Positions 16,504 through 25,804 of a DNA stretch of 64,000 nucleotides are shown piece after piece. Below the pieces are notes generated by a model. The model had not been told where the DNA came from, made no database searches, and saw only the letters and a program-made list of their open reading frames with translations. Position 1 is the stretch's first letter, and each line of letters opens with the position of its first letter. This DNA comes from Bradyrhizobium sp. B097 (GTDB lineage Bacteria > Pseudomonadota > Alphaproteobacteria > Rhizobiales > Xanthobacteraceae): positions 2,290,501-2,354,500 of the forward strand of contig NZ_CP152412.1 in NCBI RefSeq assembly GCF_038957035.1, given 5' to 3'. The position numbers were made by a program, and so were the translations under genes.

Positions 16504-17958
16504 TCATCCTCGCGCGGCGGCGAGCTCGCGGTAGAGCGCGGCGTAGCGGCCGGCGCGATTGTGCCAGGAGACATCGGTGGCCATGCCGGCCTGCTGCAGC
16601 CGGCGCCAGGTCACCTTGTCGTTGAACAGCAGGTTCGCTGTGCGCAAGCCATGGGCGAGCGCTTCCGAGGTCACGGGTGCAAACTTGACGCCGGTCGCAG
16701 CACTGCCGGTGACCGCGGCTTCGTCGAAGCCCAGCACGGTGTCGGCAAGGCCGCCGACATTGGCAACGATCGGGACCGCGCCGTAGCGCAGCGCGCAGAG
16801 TTGGGTGAGGCCGCACGGCTCGAACCGCGACGGCACCGCAAGCGCATCGGAGCCTGCCTGGATCAGATGCGCCAGCGCCTCGTCATAGCCGATCACCACC
16901 GCGATCCGCCCGGGATTGTCGCGCGCCAGCGCGGCGTAGCGATCCTGCAGATCGCGATCGCCGCTGCCGAGCAGCGCGAGCTGAATGCCTTCGCCGAGCA
17001 ATGTCGGAATGTTCTCCAGCAGCAGGTCGAGACCCTTCTGCCATGACAGCCGGCTGATGACGCCGAGCAGCATCGCATCCGGCGCCGGCTCGAGCCCGAA
17101 CCGCCGTTGCAGCGCCGCCTTGTTGGCCGCGCGCTCCGCGATTTGCCCGACGCTGAAGCGCGCCGCGATGGCGGGATCGGTGGCCGGATTCCACACATCG
17201 ATGTCGATGCCGTTGAGGATGCCGCTCAGCACGTCGGAGCGTTCGCGCAGCAGGCCGCCGAGCCCCATGCCGCCTTCGTCGCTCTGGATCTCCTGCGCAT
17301 AGGTCGGCGACACCGTGGTGATGCGGTCGGCGAATTGCAGGCCGGCCTTCAAGAGACTGATGGTGCCGTAATATTCGACGCCGTGGAGCGAATAGGCCTC
17401 GCCCGGCAGGCCGAACGCAGCCAGCATGTCCGGCGAGAATTGTCCCTGATAGGCAAGGTTGTGCACGGTCATCACCGTGCCCGGCCGCGGTTGTGCGCCA
17501 TAATGCAGATAGGCCGGCGCGAGCCCGGCCTGCCAGTCATGCGCGTGCACGATGTCGGGGGCGAAGCTCTCGATCGCACCCCGCCCGATTTCGGCCGCCA
17601 TCCGCGACAGCGCCGCAAAGCGGATGCCGTTGTCGGGCCAGTCGCGTCCGTCGGGACCGAGATAGGGATTGCCGGGGCGCGCATAGAGATGCGGCGCGTC
17701 GAGCGCAACGAGATCGAGGCCGTCATGGGTGCCGCCGAGCACGCGGATCGGCCCGCCGTAAAATTCTCCCCAGTTCAGCAGCGTTTCCGCGGAGGCCAGC
17801 GCCTTGAGCACATCGGGATAGCCGGGCACCAGCGTCCGCGTCGCGACGCCGTGCTGCTTCAGCGCCGCCGGCAGCGCGCCGACCACGTCGGCGAGGCCGC
17901 CGGTCTTGACGATCGGGTAGACTTCCGAGGCGACCGCGAGGACGCGCATCGGCGTCAT
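16504..17958 (-). CDS. glgA: Glycogen synthase GlgA
   Basis: ADP-glucose:alpha-1,4-glucan glucosyltransferase (GT5), 484 aa, cytoplasmic. The ADP-glucose-binding [13 protein letters not shown] lies at the N-terminus, followed by HAHDWQAGL, the catalytic-site [11 protein letters not shown], and the C-terminal [17 protein letters not shown] motif. The length is standard. Its ATG overlaps the glgC stop (ATGA), so the two glycogen genes are translationally coupled. The second ATG, three codons in, is an alternative start. Confidence 0.96.
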   Translation of the reverse strand: MTPMRVLAVASEVYPIVKTGGLADVVGALPAALKQHGVATRTLVPGYPDVLKALASAETLLNWGEFYGGPIRVLGGTHDGLDLVALDAPHLYARPGNPYLGPDGRDWPDNGIRFAALSRMAAEIGRGAIESFAPDIVHAHDWQAGLAPAYLHYGAQPRPGTVMTVHNLAYQGQFSPDMLAAFGLPGEAYSLHGVEYYGTISLLKAGLQFADRITTVSPTYAQEIQSDEGGMGLGGLLRERSDVLSGILNGIDIDVWNPATDPAIAARFSVGQIAERAANKAALQRRFGLEPAPDAMLLGVISRLSWQKGLDLLLENIPTLLGEGIQLALLGSGDRDLQDRYAALARDNPGRIAVVIGYDEALAHLIQAGSDALAVPSRFEPCGLTQLCALRYGAVPIVANVGGLADTVLGFDEAAVTGSAATGVKFAPVTSEALAHGLRTANLLFNDKVTWRRLQQAGMATDVSWHNRAGRYAALYRELAAARG

Positions 17959-19217
17959 GTCGGGAGCCTGTCGATCATCGGTTGCGTGATCAGCGTGATC
18001 CCGTTCTCGGTGGTGCGGAATCGCTTGCCGTCGAACTCGGGATCCTCGCCGACCACGAGCCCTTCCGGAATCCGCACGCCGCGATCGATCACGACGTTTC
18101 TGAGCCGCGCGCCGCGGCCGACATTCACATAGGGCATGATCACCGCGTTCTCGACATTGGCGTAGGAATTGACGTGGACGCCGGTGAACAACAGGGACCG
18201 GCGCAGCGCCGCGCCCGAGATGATGCAGGCGCCCGAGACCAGCGAGGTGACGGCCTGGCCGCGCCGTCCGTCCTCGTCATGCACGAACTTGGCGGGCGGG
18301 GTGATCTCGGCATAGGTCCAGATCGGCCAGGCGCGGTCGTAGAGATCGAGCTCCGGCACGACGTCGGTGAGATCGATGTTGGCGCCCCAATAGGCGTCGA
18401 CGGTGCCGACGTCGCGCCAGTAGGAGCGGGGATCGTCGCCGGAGCGGACACAGGAATCGTTGAACTGATGCGCCACCGCGCGGCCGTGCTTGACGATATA
18501 GGGAATGATGTCCCTGCCGAAATCATGGTTGGAATTCGGATCGGCGGCATCGCGGCGCAATTCATCGAACAGGAATTGCGAGTCGAACACGTAGATGCCC
18601 ATGCTGGCGAGCGACTTGTCGGGCTTGCCGGGCATCGGCGGCGGATCGGCCGGCTTCTCCAGGAACGACTGGATCAGGCCGTTGTCGTCGACATGCATGA
18701 TGCCGAAGCCGCTGGATTCGGTGCGCGGCATTTCGAGGCAGCCGACCGTGACGTCGGCGCCGCTCTCGACATGCTGCTTCAGCATCACCTCGTAGTCCAT
18801 CTTGTAAATATGGTCGCCGGCCAGCACCAGGATGTACTTGGTGCCGTGCGCCTCGAGGATATCGATGTTCTGGTACACCGCGTCCGCCGTGCCGAGATAC
18901 CAGTTGGTCTCGGAGACGCGCTGGCTTGCGGGCAGGATGTCAAAGCTCTCGTTTCGTTCCGGGCGGAAGAAGTTCCAGCCGCCTTGCAGATGCCGGATCA
19001 GGCTGTGCGCCTTGTACTGGGTCGCCACCGCGATGCGGCGGATGCCTGAGTTCACGGCGTTGGACAGCGCGAAATCGATGATGCGGGACTTGCCGCCGAA
19101 ATACACCGCCGGTTTGGCGCGTCTGTCGGTCAGCTCCTGAAGTCTGCTGCCGCGTCCGCCGGCCAGCACATAGGCGAGGGCGTGACGCGACAATGGTTCA
19201 TTTCCGACTGATCTCAT
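17955..19217 (-). CDS. glgC: Glucose-1-phosphate adenylyltransferase GlgC
   Basis: Makes ADP-glucose from glucose-1-phosphate and ATP, the committed glycogen step; 420 aa. The motifs [36 protein letters not shown] and [11 protein letters not shown] are present, followed by the C-terminal left-handed beta-helix. GGGAGG lies directly against the first ATG (19223) but 6 nt before the second (19217), so I take the second as the start. First gene of the glgCA operon. Confidence 0.95.
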   Translation of the reverse strand: MRSVGNEPLSRHALAYVLAGGRGSRLQELTDRRAKPAVYFGGKSRIIDFALSNAVNSGIRRIAVATQYKAHSLIRHLQGGWNFFRPERNESFDILPASQRVSETNWYLGTADAVYQNIDILEAHGTKYILVLAGDHIYKMDYEVMLKQHVESGADVTVGCLEMPRTESSGFGIMHVDDNGLIQSFLEKPADPPPMPGKPDKSLASMGIYVFDSQFLFDELRRDAADPNSNHDFGRDIIPYIVKHGRAVAHQFNDSCVRSGDDPRSYWRDVGTVDAYWGANIDLTDVVPELDLYDRAWPIWTYAEITPPAKFVHDEDGRRGQAVTSLVSGACIISGAALRRSLLFTGVHVNSYANVENAVIMPYVNVGRGARLRNVVIDRGVRIPEGLVVGEDPEFDGKRFRTTENGITLITQPMIDRLPT

Positions 19218-19464
19218 GGTCATCCTCCCAGAACTTCAGGCTGGCCCCGCTACCTTCTCTTGTCCGGAAGGCCTGATCGGGCGCCAACGGGGCCGATTGG
19301 AACGTTAGCAAGCGCGCCCCGGTTGGGCAAAGCGGGATGGCGGATTTTCGTTCCCCGAATCCCGGCCGCTGAAGATCGGGGTTGCGGGCTGGTTAAGGCT
19401 ATTGACGGCGCGCGATTTCGGCCTAGAGCAAGCCTGCGCATTTACTGCCCAAGGCCGGCATCTC

Positions 19465-20697
19465 ATGACAGTTTCTTCCGTCACACCCCAAACCATCCGC
19501 ACAACGCTGCTGTTGCGCCAGGAGATCGCGCTGCTCGATGTCAGGCACGAGGCCGAATTCGCCACCGGCCATCCGCTGTTTGCCGCCAACATGGCGGCCG
19601 GCCGGATCGCGCTCGAAGCCGAGCTGCGACTGCCGCGCAAGGACGTGCCGATCGTTCTCTATGACAATGGCGAGGGACTGGTCGCCGCCGCGGCCGGCGC
19701 GTTGCAGGCGCTGGGCTACAGCAACGTTGCGGCGCTCGCGGGCGGCTTGCAGAGCTGGAAGGCGGCCGGCTACGAGGTATTTGAGGACGTCAATTCCTAC
19801 GCCAAGGCCTTCGGCGAACTCGTCGAGTCGCGCAGGCACACGCCCTCGCTGAGCGCCGACGAGGTCGCCGCGTTGATTTCAGACAAGGCCAACATCGCGA
19901 TCCTCGATGTTCGTCGTTTCGACGAATACGCCACCATGAATATCCCGGGCTCGGTCAGCGTGCCCGGCGCGGAGTTGGTGCTGCGCGCAGGGAGCGCGGC
20001 ACCCGATCCCGACACCACCATCATCGTCAACTGCGCCGGCCGCACCCGCTCGATCATCGGCGCGCAGTCGCTGATCAATGCCGGGCTGCCGAACAAGGTG
20101 CGGGCGCTGCGCAACGGCACGATCGGCTGGACGCTTGCGAAACACGAGCTCGAACATGGCGCCGGCAAGCGCGGCGGTGTCGGGCCGTTCGAAGGTGCCG
20201 CCGACAATGCGCGCGACGTCGCCTATCGCGCCGGCGTCCGCCGCATCGCCGCGGCTGAATTCGCGGCGCTGGAAAAGGACGCACACCACACGCTGTATCG
20301 CTTCGACGTCCGCGACGCCGAGGAGTACGCCGCCGGTCATCTGGCCGGCTTCCGGCATTATGCCGGCGGCCAGCTGGTGCAGGAAATCGACATGGCCGCT
20401 CCGGTGCGCGGTGCCCGCATCGTGCTGACCGACGACCGGAATATCCGCGCCGACATGACGGCGTCCTGGCTCGCGCAGATGGGCTGGGAGGTCTATGTGC
20501 TCGACGGTGGCTATGACGGTCCGCTGGAAGTGGGGCCGCCGCGCGTCGTGCCGCGGCCCGATCCCGCGCATCGTTACCGCCGTCCCTATGAAGGCACCGG
20601 CGTCGCCGAGCAGGCGATGCAGGCCTATCTCGATTGGGAGTACGGCCTGGTGGACCAGCTGCGCCGCGACGGCACGCACGGGTTTTACGTGATCTAG
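19465..20697 (+). CDS. Multi-domain rhodanese-related sulfurtransferase
   Basis: 410-aa protein with three rhodanese-like modules (residues about 10-110, 125-230 and 255-355). Only the middle module shows an active-site cysteine loop (IIVNCAGRTRS). The equivalent loops are YDNGEGL in the first and TDDRNIR in the third, so those are probably inactive. The likely role is sulfane-sulfur transfer, with the outer modules structural or substrate-binding. ATG at 19465 is preferred; a TTG 21 codons upstream is possible. Divergent from glgC. Confidence 0.83.
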   Translation: MTVSSVTPQTIRTTLLLRQEIALLDVRHEAEFATGHPLFAANMAAGRIALEAELRLPRKDVPIVLYDNGEGLVAAAAGALQALGYSNVAALAGGLQSWKAAGYEVFEDVNSYAKAFGELVESRRHTPSLSADEVAALISDKANIAILDVRRFDEYATMNIPGSVSVPGAELVLRAGSAAPDPDTTIIVNCAGRTRSIIGAQSLINAGLPNKVRALRNGTIGWTLAKHELEHGAGKRGGVGPFEGAADNARDVAYRAGVRRIAAAEFAALEKDAHHTLYRFDVRDAEEYAAGHLAGFRHYAGGQLVQEIDMAAPVRGARIVLTDDRNIRADMTASWLAQMGWEVYVLDGGYDGPLEVGPPRVVPRPDPAHRYRRPYEGTGVAEQAMQAYLDWEYGLVDQLRRDGTHGFYVI

Positions 20698-20887
20698 CCG
20701 ATGACATGGTGACGGCGGCGCGACCGCATCGGTGCCGAGTTGCTGGGGCACGCCGCCAAAATATCGAAAACAACCCCATGCAAAGTAGCCGGTGGCCGCC
20801 GGCGGACACGGCGCCTTGACTCGTCGGGCAACTCAGCGGTATTGTTCTATTATTCAGAAATCGTGCGGACGCACCTCAGCTTGCCGC

Positions 20888-20985
20888 AGTGTCATCACCC
20901 GCGCATGCGGGTGATCCAGTATTCCAGAGACCGTAGTGTTTGAGCCGAGAGGCTGCGGCGTACTGGATCGCCCGGTCGATGACGG
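20888..20985. repeat. Palindromic repeat family C, copy 1
   Basis: Element starting TGTCATCACCCGCGCATGCGGG and closing with CGCCCGGTCGATGACGGG. Inner arms GATCCAGTA and TACTGGATC are perfectly complementary. It is nearly identical to the copy at 21177-21298 in the same orientation; the two flank repeat B. Confidence 0.8.
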
Positions 20986-21015
20986 GTAATGCATAGCGCA
21001 GCCACCATCGAAGCT

Positions 21016-21136
21016 GTCGTCCCTGCGAAAGCAGGGACCCATACTCCGCGGCGACAGTTGTAGGGGGATTCGTCGTTCGAGCGCTCCATGACCGTTGGCA
21101 TTTGTGGTTATGGGTCCCTGCTTTCGCAGGGACGAC
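21016..21136. repeat. Palindromic repeat family B, copy 1
   Basis: Terminal inverted arms of 28 bp, perfectly complementary (21016-21043 and 21109-21136). Each arm itself contains the hairpin CCCTGC-GAAA-GCAGGG. A second copy lies inverted at 42339-42461, sharing the arms and part of the interior. No protein is encoded, so it is a MITE/REP-like element. Confidence 0.85.
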
Positions 21137-21176
21137 GATGGGGATGGTTCGCGATTCAAGGCGTCACATCACGCGG

Positions 21177-21298
21177 TGTCATCACCCGCGCATGCGGGTG
21201 ATCCAGTATTCCAGAGACCGTAGTGCTTGAGGGAGAGGCTGCGGCGTACTGGATCGCCCGGTCCATGTGCGCAATTGCGCACAGGCCGGGCGATGACA
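21177..21298. repeat. Palindromic repeat family C, copy 2
   Basis: Same order as copy 1 but with an extra hairpin (TGTGCGCAATTGCGCACA) before the closing arm. The outer arms TGTCATC and GATGACA match. Downstream, at 21361-21388, is a degenerate fragment resembling repeat E. The rest of the 20698-21424 gap contains no gene I can support. Confidence 0.8.
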
Positions 21299-21424
21299 GC
21301 GGTGGACGAGAATCTACGGCCACGCTCCGGACGACGCTTGCGTCGTTCGTCGCGCGTCGACCTCCCCGCGCAAGCGGGAGAGGTACAACGAGTCAGTGGA
21401 GCGAGATCGCGATACTCTTGGTCT

Positions 21425-22492
21425 TCACTTCGGCAATGCCACCGGCGTCAGCTTGAACGGGCCGGGGTCCTTGCCCTTGTTGTCGCCGATCACGTAGGAC
21501 AGCTTGCCTTCGGCCACCCAGCCGACATCGCCGACCAGCGTCACCGAGACCGGCTCGGCCAGACCATCCTTGATGGTGTCGATGGTGGCCTCGCTGCCCT
21601 TCACCGTGACCTTGTCGAGCTTGCCGTTGCCCTCGATCAGCAGGAAGCCGCCGCCATGGGCGCGTAGCGCGTCGGCGTGATCGAGCGGCCGCGACGGCTT
21701 CAGCTCCGTCACGGCGCCGGCCTTGCCGTCCTTCATCTCGATCTTGAACAGCTTTGCCGGGATGAAGGTCGTGACATAGAGGTTGCCGTCGGCGCCGATC
21801 GCGATGCCGTCGAGCCCGACGCCGTCCTTGGCCGGGGCGAGTTGCGGATCGGTCGCGAATGTCGCCAGCGCCGTGCCGCCGGGCTTCAGGCTGTAGACGA
21901 ACGGCGCGAAGGAATCGCTGACATAGGCGGTGCCGTCGGCACCGACCACGATGTCGTTGCAGAACGATTTCGGATCGCTCAAGGCGAAGCTGCCCTTCGG
22001 CGCGCCGCTCTTGAGATCGAAGGTCTTCAGCCAGGCGCCCTTGGCGTCGCTCGGCCCCGCGACGCCCATCGCGCTGATGTCGTTGGAGCAGACATAAAGC
22101 GTTCCGCTCTTCTCGTCGGCGAGCACGCCCAAGGTCGAGCGGCTGTCGGCGGCACCCGGTTTGACCAGTTGCTCGGCCTTGCCGCCGGAGATCTTGGTCA
22201 CGCCGCCATGGTTGAAGCTGCCGACATAAAGCGTGCCGTCGGAGGTCGAGGTCACGCTCTCCGGAAAACTCTTGTCGGGAACCCCGACCGGAGCCGTTTC
22301 GGCGTGCGCCGCGCCGGCTATGCCAAGCGCAAGGATGATGGAAGCAGCGCCCGCTAGACTCCTATTTTGACGCGTTTTCTTCACGCGAACCGGTATCCAC
22401 TTCGCTCGAAAACGCTCCAGAGATGCGCGGCGGATCTTGAGCAGTTCTCCCGTTGCGCGCGGATATCCCGCGTCGCCTTTCTTTTTTATCAT
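21425..22492 (-). CDS. Exported SMP-30/NHL-type beta-propeller protein
   Basis: About 355 aa from ATG 22492, or about 319 aa from an in-frame GTG at 22384. The mature part has repeated propeller strands (SDGTLYVGSFN, SGTLYVCSND, ADGTAYVSDSF, ADGNLYVTTF), as in gluconolactonase/SMP-30-like sugar lactonases. A signal peptide ending AGAAHA-ETA is clear. ATG 22492 has GAGG about 10 nt upstream but gives a 60-residue leader; GTG 22384 gives an ideal short leader (KKTRQNR, then a hydrophobic stretch). The segment between the two starts contains repeat F, translated in frame. Substrate unknown. Confidence 0.8.
   Translation of the reverse strand: MIKKKGDAGYPRATGELLKIRRASLERFRAKWIPVRVKKTRQNRSLAGAASIILALGIAGAAHAETAPVGVPDKSFPESVTSTSDGTLYVGSFNHGGVTKISGGKAEQLVKPGAADSRSTLGVLADEKSGTLYVCSNDISAMGVAGPSDAKGAWLKTFDLKSGAPKGSFALSDPKSFCNDIVVGADGTAYVSDSFAPFVYSLKPGGTALATFATDPQLAPAKDGVGLDGIAIGADGNLYVTTFIPAKLFKIEMKDGKAGAVTELKPSRPLDHADALRAHGGGFLLIEGNGKLDKVTVKGSEATIDTIKDGLAEPVSVTLVGDVGWVAEGKLSYVIGDNKGKDPGPFKLTPVALPK
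22363..22417. repeat. Palindromic repeat family F, copy 1 (within a reading frame)
   Basis: 55-bp element identical to the copy at 53124-53178 except for one base. It folds through GCGTTTTC/GAAAACGC outer and GCGAA/TTCGC inner arms. Here it is read in frame as part of the N-terminal region (ERFRAKWIPVRVKKTRQN) of the exported propeller protein, and it holds a possible GTG start. Confidence 0.85.
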
Positions 22493-22609
22493 GATCGCGT
22501 TTCCTCAATGAACCTGGTTGGACCAGGCAGGAATTGTGAGGCGATCGTCTCCGGTCGATGGTTGTCTGCAGGGTTCCCGACCGGATTGTTCACCCGCCTG
22601 CCTTGTCGT

Positions 22610-22637
22610 CTCGATATATACGATAGTATATAGCGAG
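22610..22637. promoter_or_regulatory. Long inverted repeat CTCG-A-TATATAC-GATA-GTATATA-G-CGAG
   Basis: Two 12-base arms with one central mismatch around a 4-bp spacer, in the divergent region between the beta-propeller gene and the small zinc protein gene. The A/T-rich TATATAC/GTATATA core in a GC-rich genome resembles a PadR- or GntR-type operator. No regulator gene is adjacent, so its binder is unknown. Confidence 0.5.
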
Positions 22638-22681
22638 AGGAAAGCTGTAGAGAGGGAAGCAGCGAGCGCCGGAGGCGCGTC

Positions 22682-22885
22682 ATGGAACGAGAATTGGCGT
22701 CACGTCACCAATGCGTGTGCTGCGCTGGCGTCATCGACGGGCTCGCCGACGATGGCGCGATCGGGCTCGAACCACGGATCGGCTTGTTTACCGATGAGTG
22801 TGTGTTCGTCTGCAACGAATGCACCGCGAGCCTGATCGCGGCCGCAGCAGGGCGCAGGCAAGAGACGGTTCGGCGGAGGTCGTAA
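22682..22885 (+). CDS. Stand-alone ClpX-like zinc-binding microprotein
   Basis: 67-aa protein with two CxxC pairs (Cys11/Cys14 and Cys44/Cys47). The second pair sits in VFVCNECTASLIA, much like the ICDECV segment of the ClpX N-terminal zinc-binding domain, but with no AAA+ domain attached. GGAGG lies 6 nt before the ATG, which strongly supports translation. The last 12 residues are basic. Function unknown; a Clp adaptor, inhibitor or simple zinc-ribbon protein are all possible. Confidence 0.62.
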   Translation: MERELASRHQCVCCAGVIDGLADDGAIGLEPRIGLFTDECVFVCNECTASLIAAAAGRRQETVRRRS

Positions 22886-22902
22886 GGCGGGATGTTTTCA
22901 CC

Positions 22903-22984
22903 CCGTCATTGCGAGGAGCGCAAGCGACGAAGCAATCCATCTGTCCCCTTGCGGAGAAATGGATTGCTTCGCTCGCAATGACGG
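22903..22984. repeat. Palindromic repeat family A, copy 1
   Basis: Outer arms CCGTCATTGCGAG and CTCGCAATGACGG (13 bp, perfect) and inner arms CGAAGCAATCCAT and ATGGATTGCTTCG (13 bp, perfect). Lies between convergent genes, where it can act as a bidirectional terminator. Second copy at 29303-29391. Confidence 0.85.
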
Positions 22985-22999
22985 AACCAGTGACTGATC

Positions 23000-24298
23000 T
23001 CAGTCCGGGCTAAACGCGTCGTACACCAGCTTCCTGAACGCCGGCGTGATGCGCTGGCGTTCGTTCTGGGTCTGCTCGAGCATGATGTAGATCATGTCGA
23101 GCTTCGGATCGACGCCGAAATAGGTGCCGCTGCCGCTGTCCCATTTCAATTCGCCGATCGAGCCGGGCGGCGGCGGCTTGGCGATGCCGGGATCGGTGCG
23201 CACGGCGATGCCGTAGCCATAGCCAAAACCGTCGCCGGGAAAGTACCAATAGTCGCGGCCGACGCCGGAGCCCGGTCCGATATGGTCCGTCGTCATGGTC
23301 TTGAAGGCGGCAGGGCTGAGATAGCGCTTGCCGTCGAGCTCGCCGCCGTTAAGCAGCATCTGCGCGAAGCGCGCATAATCGAGGATGGTCGACACCAGGC
23401 CGCCGCCGCCGGATTCCCACTCCGGAAGCGCGCGCCGGTCGTTCTCCCCCGCGATCAGGATCGTGTCCGACGGCAGCGGCTCGGCCAGCCGCGTCCGTTC
23501 GGTCTCCGCATCGAGCACGTATCTGGTGTCGTTCATCTTCAGGGGATCGAAGATGCGCTCCTTCTCGAACTGATAGAGCGTCTTGCCCGCGACGATCTCG
23601 ATCACCCGACCGAGCACGTCGGTGGAATGACCGTAGCGCCACATCGTGCCCGGCTGCCGCGACAGCGGCAGCTTGGCGAGCCGCGCCACGAATTCCTTGT
23701 TGTCGAACTTGCCGTCGAACAGATGTCCTGCGCGGTAGAGCTTCTGGATCCAGTCGGCGCCGATATATTCGTAGGTGATGCCCGAGGTATGCCGCATCAG
23801 GTCCTCGATCGTGACCGGGCGGATCGGCGGCACCAGCTCGAGCTTGCTGAGATCGTTGCCGCCATCCGGCTCGATGCCGACCTTCACGTCGGCGAACGCC
23901 GGAATGTATTTCGACAGCGGATCCTGCGGCGACAGCCTGCCTTCGTCGACCAGCATCATCGCGGCGGTGTTGGTGATCGGCTTGGTCATCGAATGCAGCG
24001 CGAACATGGTGTCCGGCCGCATCGGCGATTTGGTGGTGACGTCGCGATAGCCGAAGGTCTTGAGATAGACCGGCTTGCCGTGCTGCTGGATCAGGATGGC
24101 GGCGCCCGGAATTTTTCCTGTCGCAACCTCGTTGTCGAAGAACGCGGTGATGCGTTCGAGCTTCTCCGGCGACGGGGCTGGGGCATCGGTGGCGCGGGCC
24201 ACGCTTGATGTGACAAGTGCAAGACAGAAGATCGCGGTCGCAGCCCGACGAAGCGTCCGCACGGCAAGCCGCGCTGCCGGATCATATTTGCACGACAT
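23000..24298 (-). CDS. Exported serine hydrolase (beta-lactamase/esterase family)
   Basis: 432-aa protein with a long N-region and a Sec leader (cleavage near ARA-TDA). The nucleophile motif is HSMTKP (SxxK), the second motif is RYGHSTDVLGRVIEIV (the Tyr is kept in the esterase-like form), and the third is WDSGSGTYFGV. This combination is typical of EstB/penicillin-binding-protein-related esterases rather than drug-hydrolysing enzymes. Single gene, same strand as the MocR gene further right, separated by 107 nt. Confidence 0.87.
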   Translation of the reverse strand: MSCKYDPAARLAVRTLRRAATAIFCLALVTSSVARATDAPAPSPEKLERITAFFDNEVATGKIPGAAILIQQHGKPVYLKTFGYRDVTTKSPMRPDTMFALHSMTKPITNTAAMMLVDEGRLSPQDPLSKYIPAFADVKVGIEPDGGNDLSKLELVPPIRPVTIEDLMRHTSGITYEYIGADWIQKLYRAGHLFDGKFDNKEFVARLAKLPLSRQPGTMWRYGHSTDVLGRVIEIVAGKTLYQFEKERIFDPLKMNDTRYVLDAETERTRLAEPLPSDTILIAGENDRRALPEWESGGGGLVSTILDYARFAQMLLNGGELDGKRYLSPAAFKTMTTDHIGPGSGVGRDYWYFPGDGFGYGYGIAVRTDPGIAKPPPPGSIGELKWDSGSGTYFGVDPKLDMIYIMLEQTQNERQRITPAFRKLVYDAFSPD

Positions 24299-24405
24299 TG
24301 AAAAGCCCGCCCCTGCCTGATGCCCTGAACGCCGCAGTTTTAGCGCAGGCGCCCCCGCACCATAATCATTTTCGGGCGAGTTTATTCCCTAACGATGGTC
24401 GAAAT

Positions 24406-25782
24406 TCATACAATTTGCGTGGCGCCGACCGGCGTGCGCACGGCATTCGACAGCACCTGCAGCGCTTGGCTCAGTTCGGCACGATTGCGCGCGGCGCCCA
24501 GCGAGACGCGCAGGCCGCGCGGCGCGGCATCGCCTGCCGCAAAGGCATCTTCGCCGACCACGGCAAGGCCATTGCGCATCAGATGCGACAGCAGGTCGGT
24601 CCCGTCGAAGTGTTTCGGCAACGGCATCCAGAGATGGTGGCTCGCCGGCCGCGCCGCATAGCTGACACCCTTGAGGAAGCGGGCCGCAAGCTGCTGGCGC
24701 GCGACCGCCTCGTTGCGGATGGCGCGGATGATGTCGGTCGCGACACCGGAGCGCAGCCATTGCGTGACCAGCGCGACCATCAGCGATGGCGGCATCTGCA
24801 TGGTGGCCTGCATACCGGCGCGCATCCGCTGCTCGGCGCTGGCATCGGGCGCCAGCAGATAGGCGACGCGCAAGGCCGGCGCGATGCATTTGGCGATACT
24901 CGCGGCGAGGTAGGTGCGTTCTGGAATCAGGGTGGCGATCGGCGCCACCTGCGGTTCGAGCGGGCCGTAAACGTCGTCCTCGATCAGGACGCAGCCGCGC
25001 TTCCGGATGATATCGGCGATCGCCTTGCGTCGCGCCGCGTCCATCGTCGCCGTGGTCGGGTTCTGCTGTGTCGGCACCAGATACACCGCCTTCGGCTTGT
25101 GCTTGCGGCAGGCGTCGTCGAGAGCGTCGGGTCTGGCGCCTTCAGCGTCCATCGCAACGCCGACCAGGCGGACATCGAGCCGCGCGGCCGCGGCCTTGAT
25201 GCCGGGAAACGTCAACGCCTCCGTCAGCACGACATCGCCCGGCGAAGTCAGCGCCAGCAAGGCGTTGAAGATGATCGCCTGCGATCCCGGATAGATCACG
25301 ATCCGCTCGGCCGATGCCTGCGGCACGCGCGGCGCGAGCCACGCGGCGCCGGCGTCGCGTTCGTCCGCGGTGCCGCCGGGACGCGCATAGCCGAGATAGG
25401 CTGAAAATCCGGCCTCGGAGCGGATGGTGGCAAGTCCCTGCGCGATCCGCAGGTCGAGATTGGCCTCGACCGGCTGCGGCGGCAGGTTCATCGACAGGTC
25501 GATGTTGACGGGGGCGGGCAGGTCGGACGCTGCGCGCGCCGTGGTCTCCGAGACGAAAGTGCCTTGGCCGACCCGGGCGTCGAGCAGCCCGCGCCGCCGC
25601 GCCTCGCCATAGGCGCGCGTCACCGTGGTGAGATCGATATCGAGCGCCGACGCCAGCGCACGGTGGGTCGGCAGCCGCTGGCCGCGGACCAGCCGGCCGC
25701 TTGCGATATCTGCGGCGAGCGCATCGACGATGCGCAGGAACATCGGGCCGTGCCATTCCGAAACTGTAGGGATCCAATCCAT
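24406..25782 (-). CDS. MocR-type regulator (GntR HTH fused to class-I aminotransferase)
   Basis: 458 aa. The winged helix (residues about 10-75, containing LPTHRALASALDIDLTTVTRAY) joins a PLP-dependent fold with the probable Schiff-base lysine in ASIAKCIAPALRVAYL and the aspartate in LIEDDVYG. MocR proteins use PLP or an aldimine as effector and usually control an adjacent gene. Here the divergent partner is a DUF983 gene, and two direct repeats lie between them. Confidence 0.92.
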   Translation of the reverse strand: MDWIPTVSEWHGPMFLRIVDALAADIASGRLVRGQRLPTHRALASALDIDLTTVTRAYGEARRRGLLDARVGQGTFVSETTARAASDLPAPVNIDLSMNLPPQPVEANLDLRIAQGLATIRSEAGFSAYLGYARPGGTADERDAGAAWLAPRVPQASAERIVIYPGSQAIIFNALLALTSPGDVVLTEALTFPGIKAAAARLDVRLVGVAMDAEGARPDALDDACRKHKPKAVYLVPTQQNPTTATMDAARRKAIADIIRKRGCVLIEDDVYGPLEPQVAPIATLIPERTYLAASIAKCIAPALRVAYLLAPDASAEQRMRAGMQATMQMPPSLMVALVTQWLRSGVATDIIRAIRNEAVARQQLAARFLKGVSYAARPASHHLWMPLPKHFDGTDLLSHLMRNGLAVVGEDAFAAGDAAPRGLRVSLGAARNRAELSQALQVLSNAVRTPVGATQIV

Positions 25783-25804
25783 GCAATCCGACGCTTTGTC
25801 TTTG

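Noticed and set aside
20888..21298. Possible CRISPR array in the repeat-rich gap
   Set aside because: Repeats are long palindromes of different families, not regularly spaced short repeats, and no cas gene is near.
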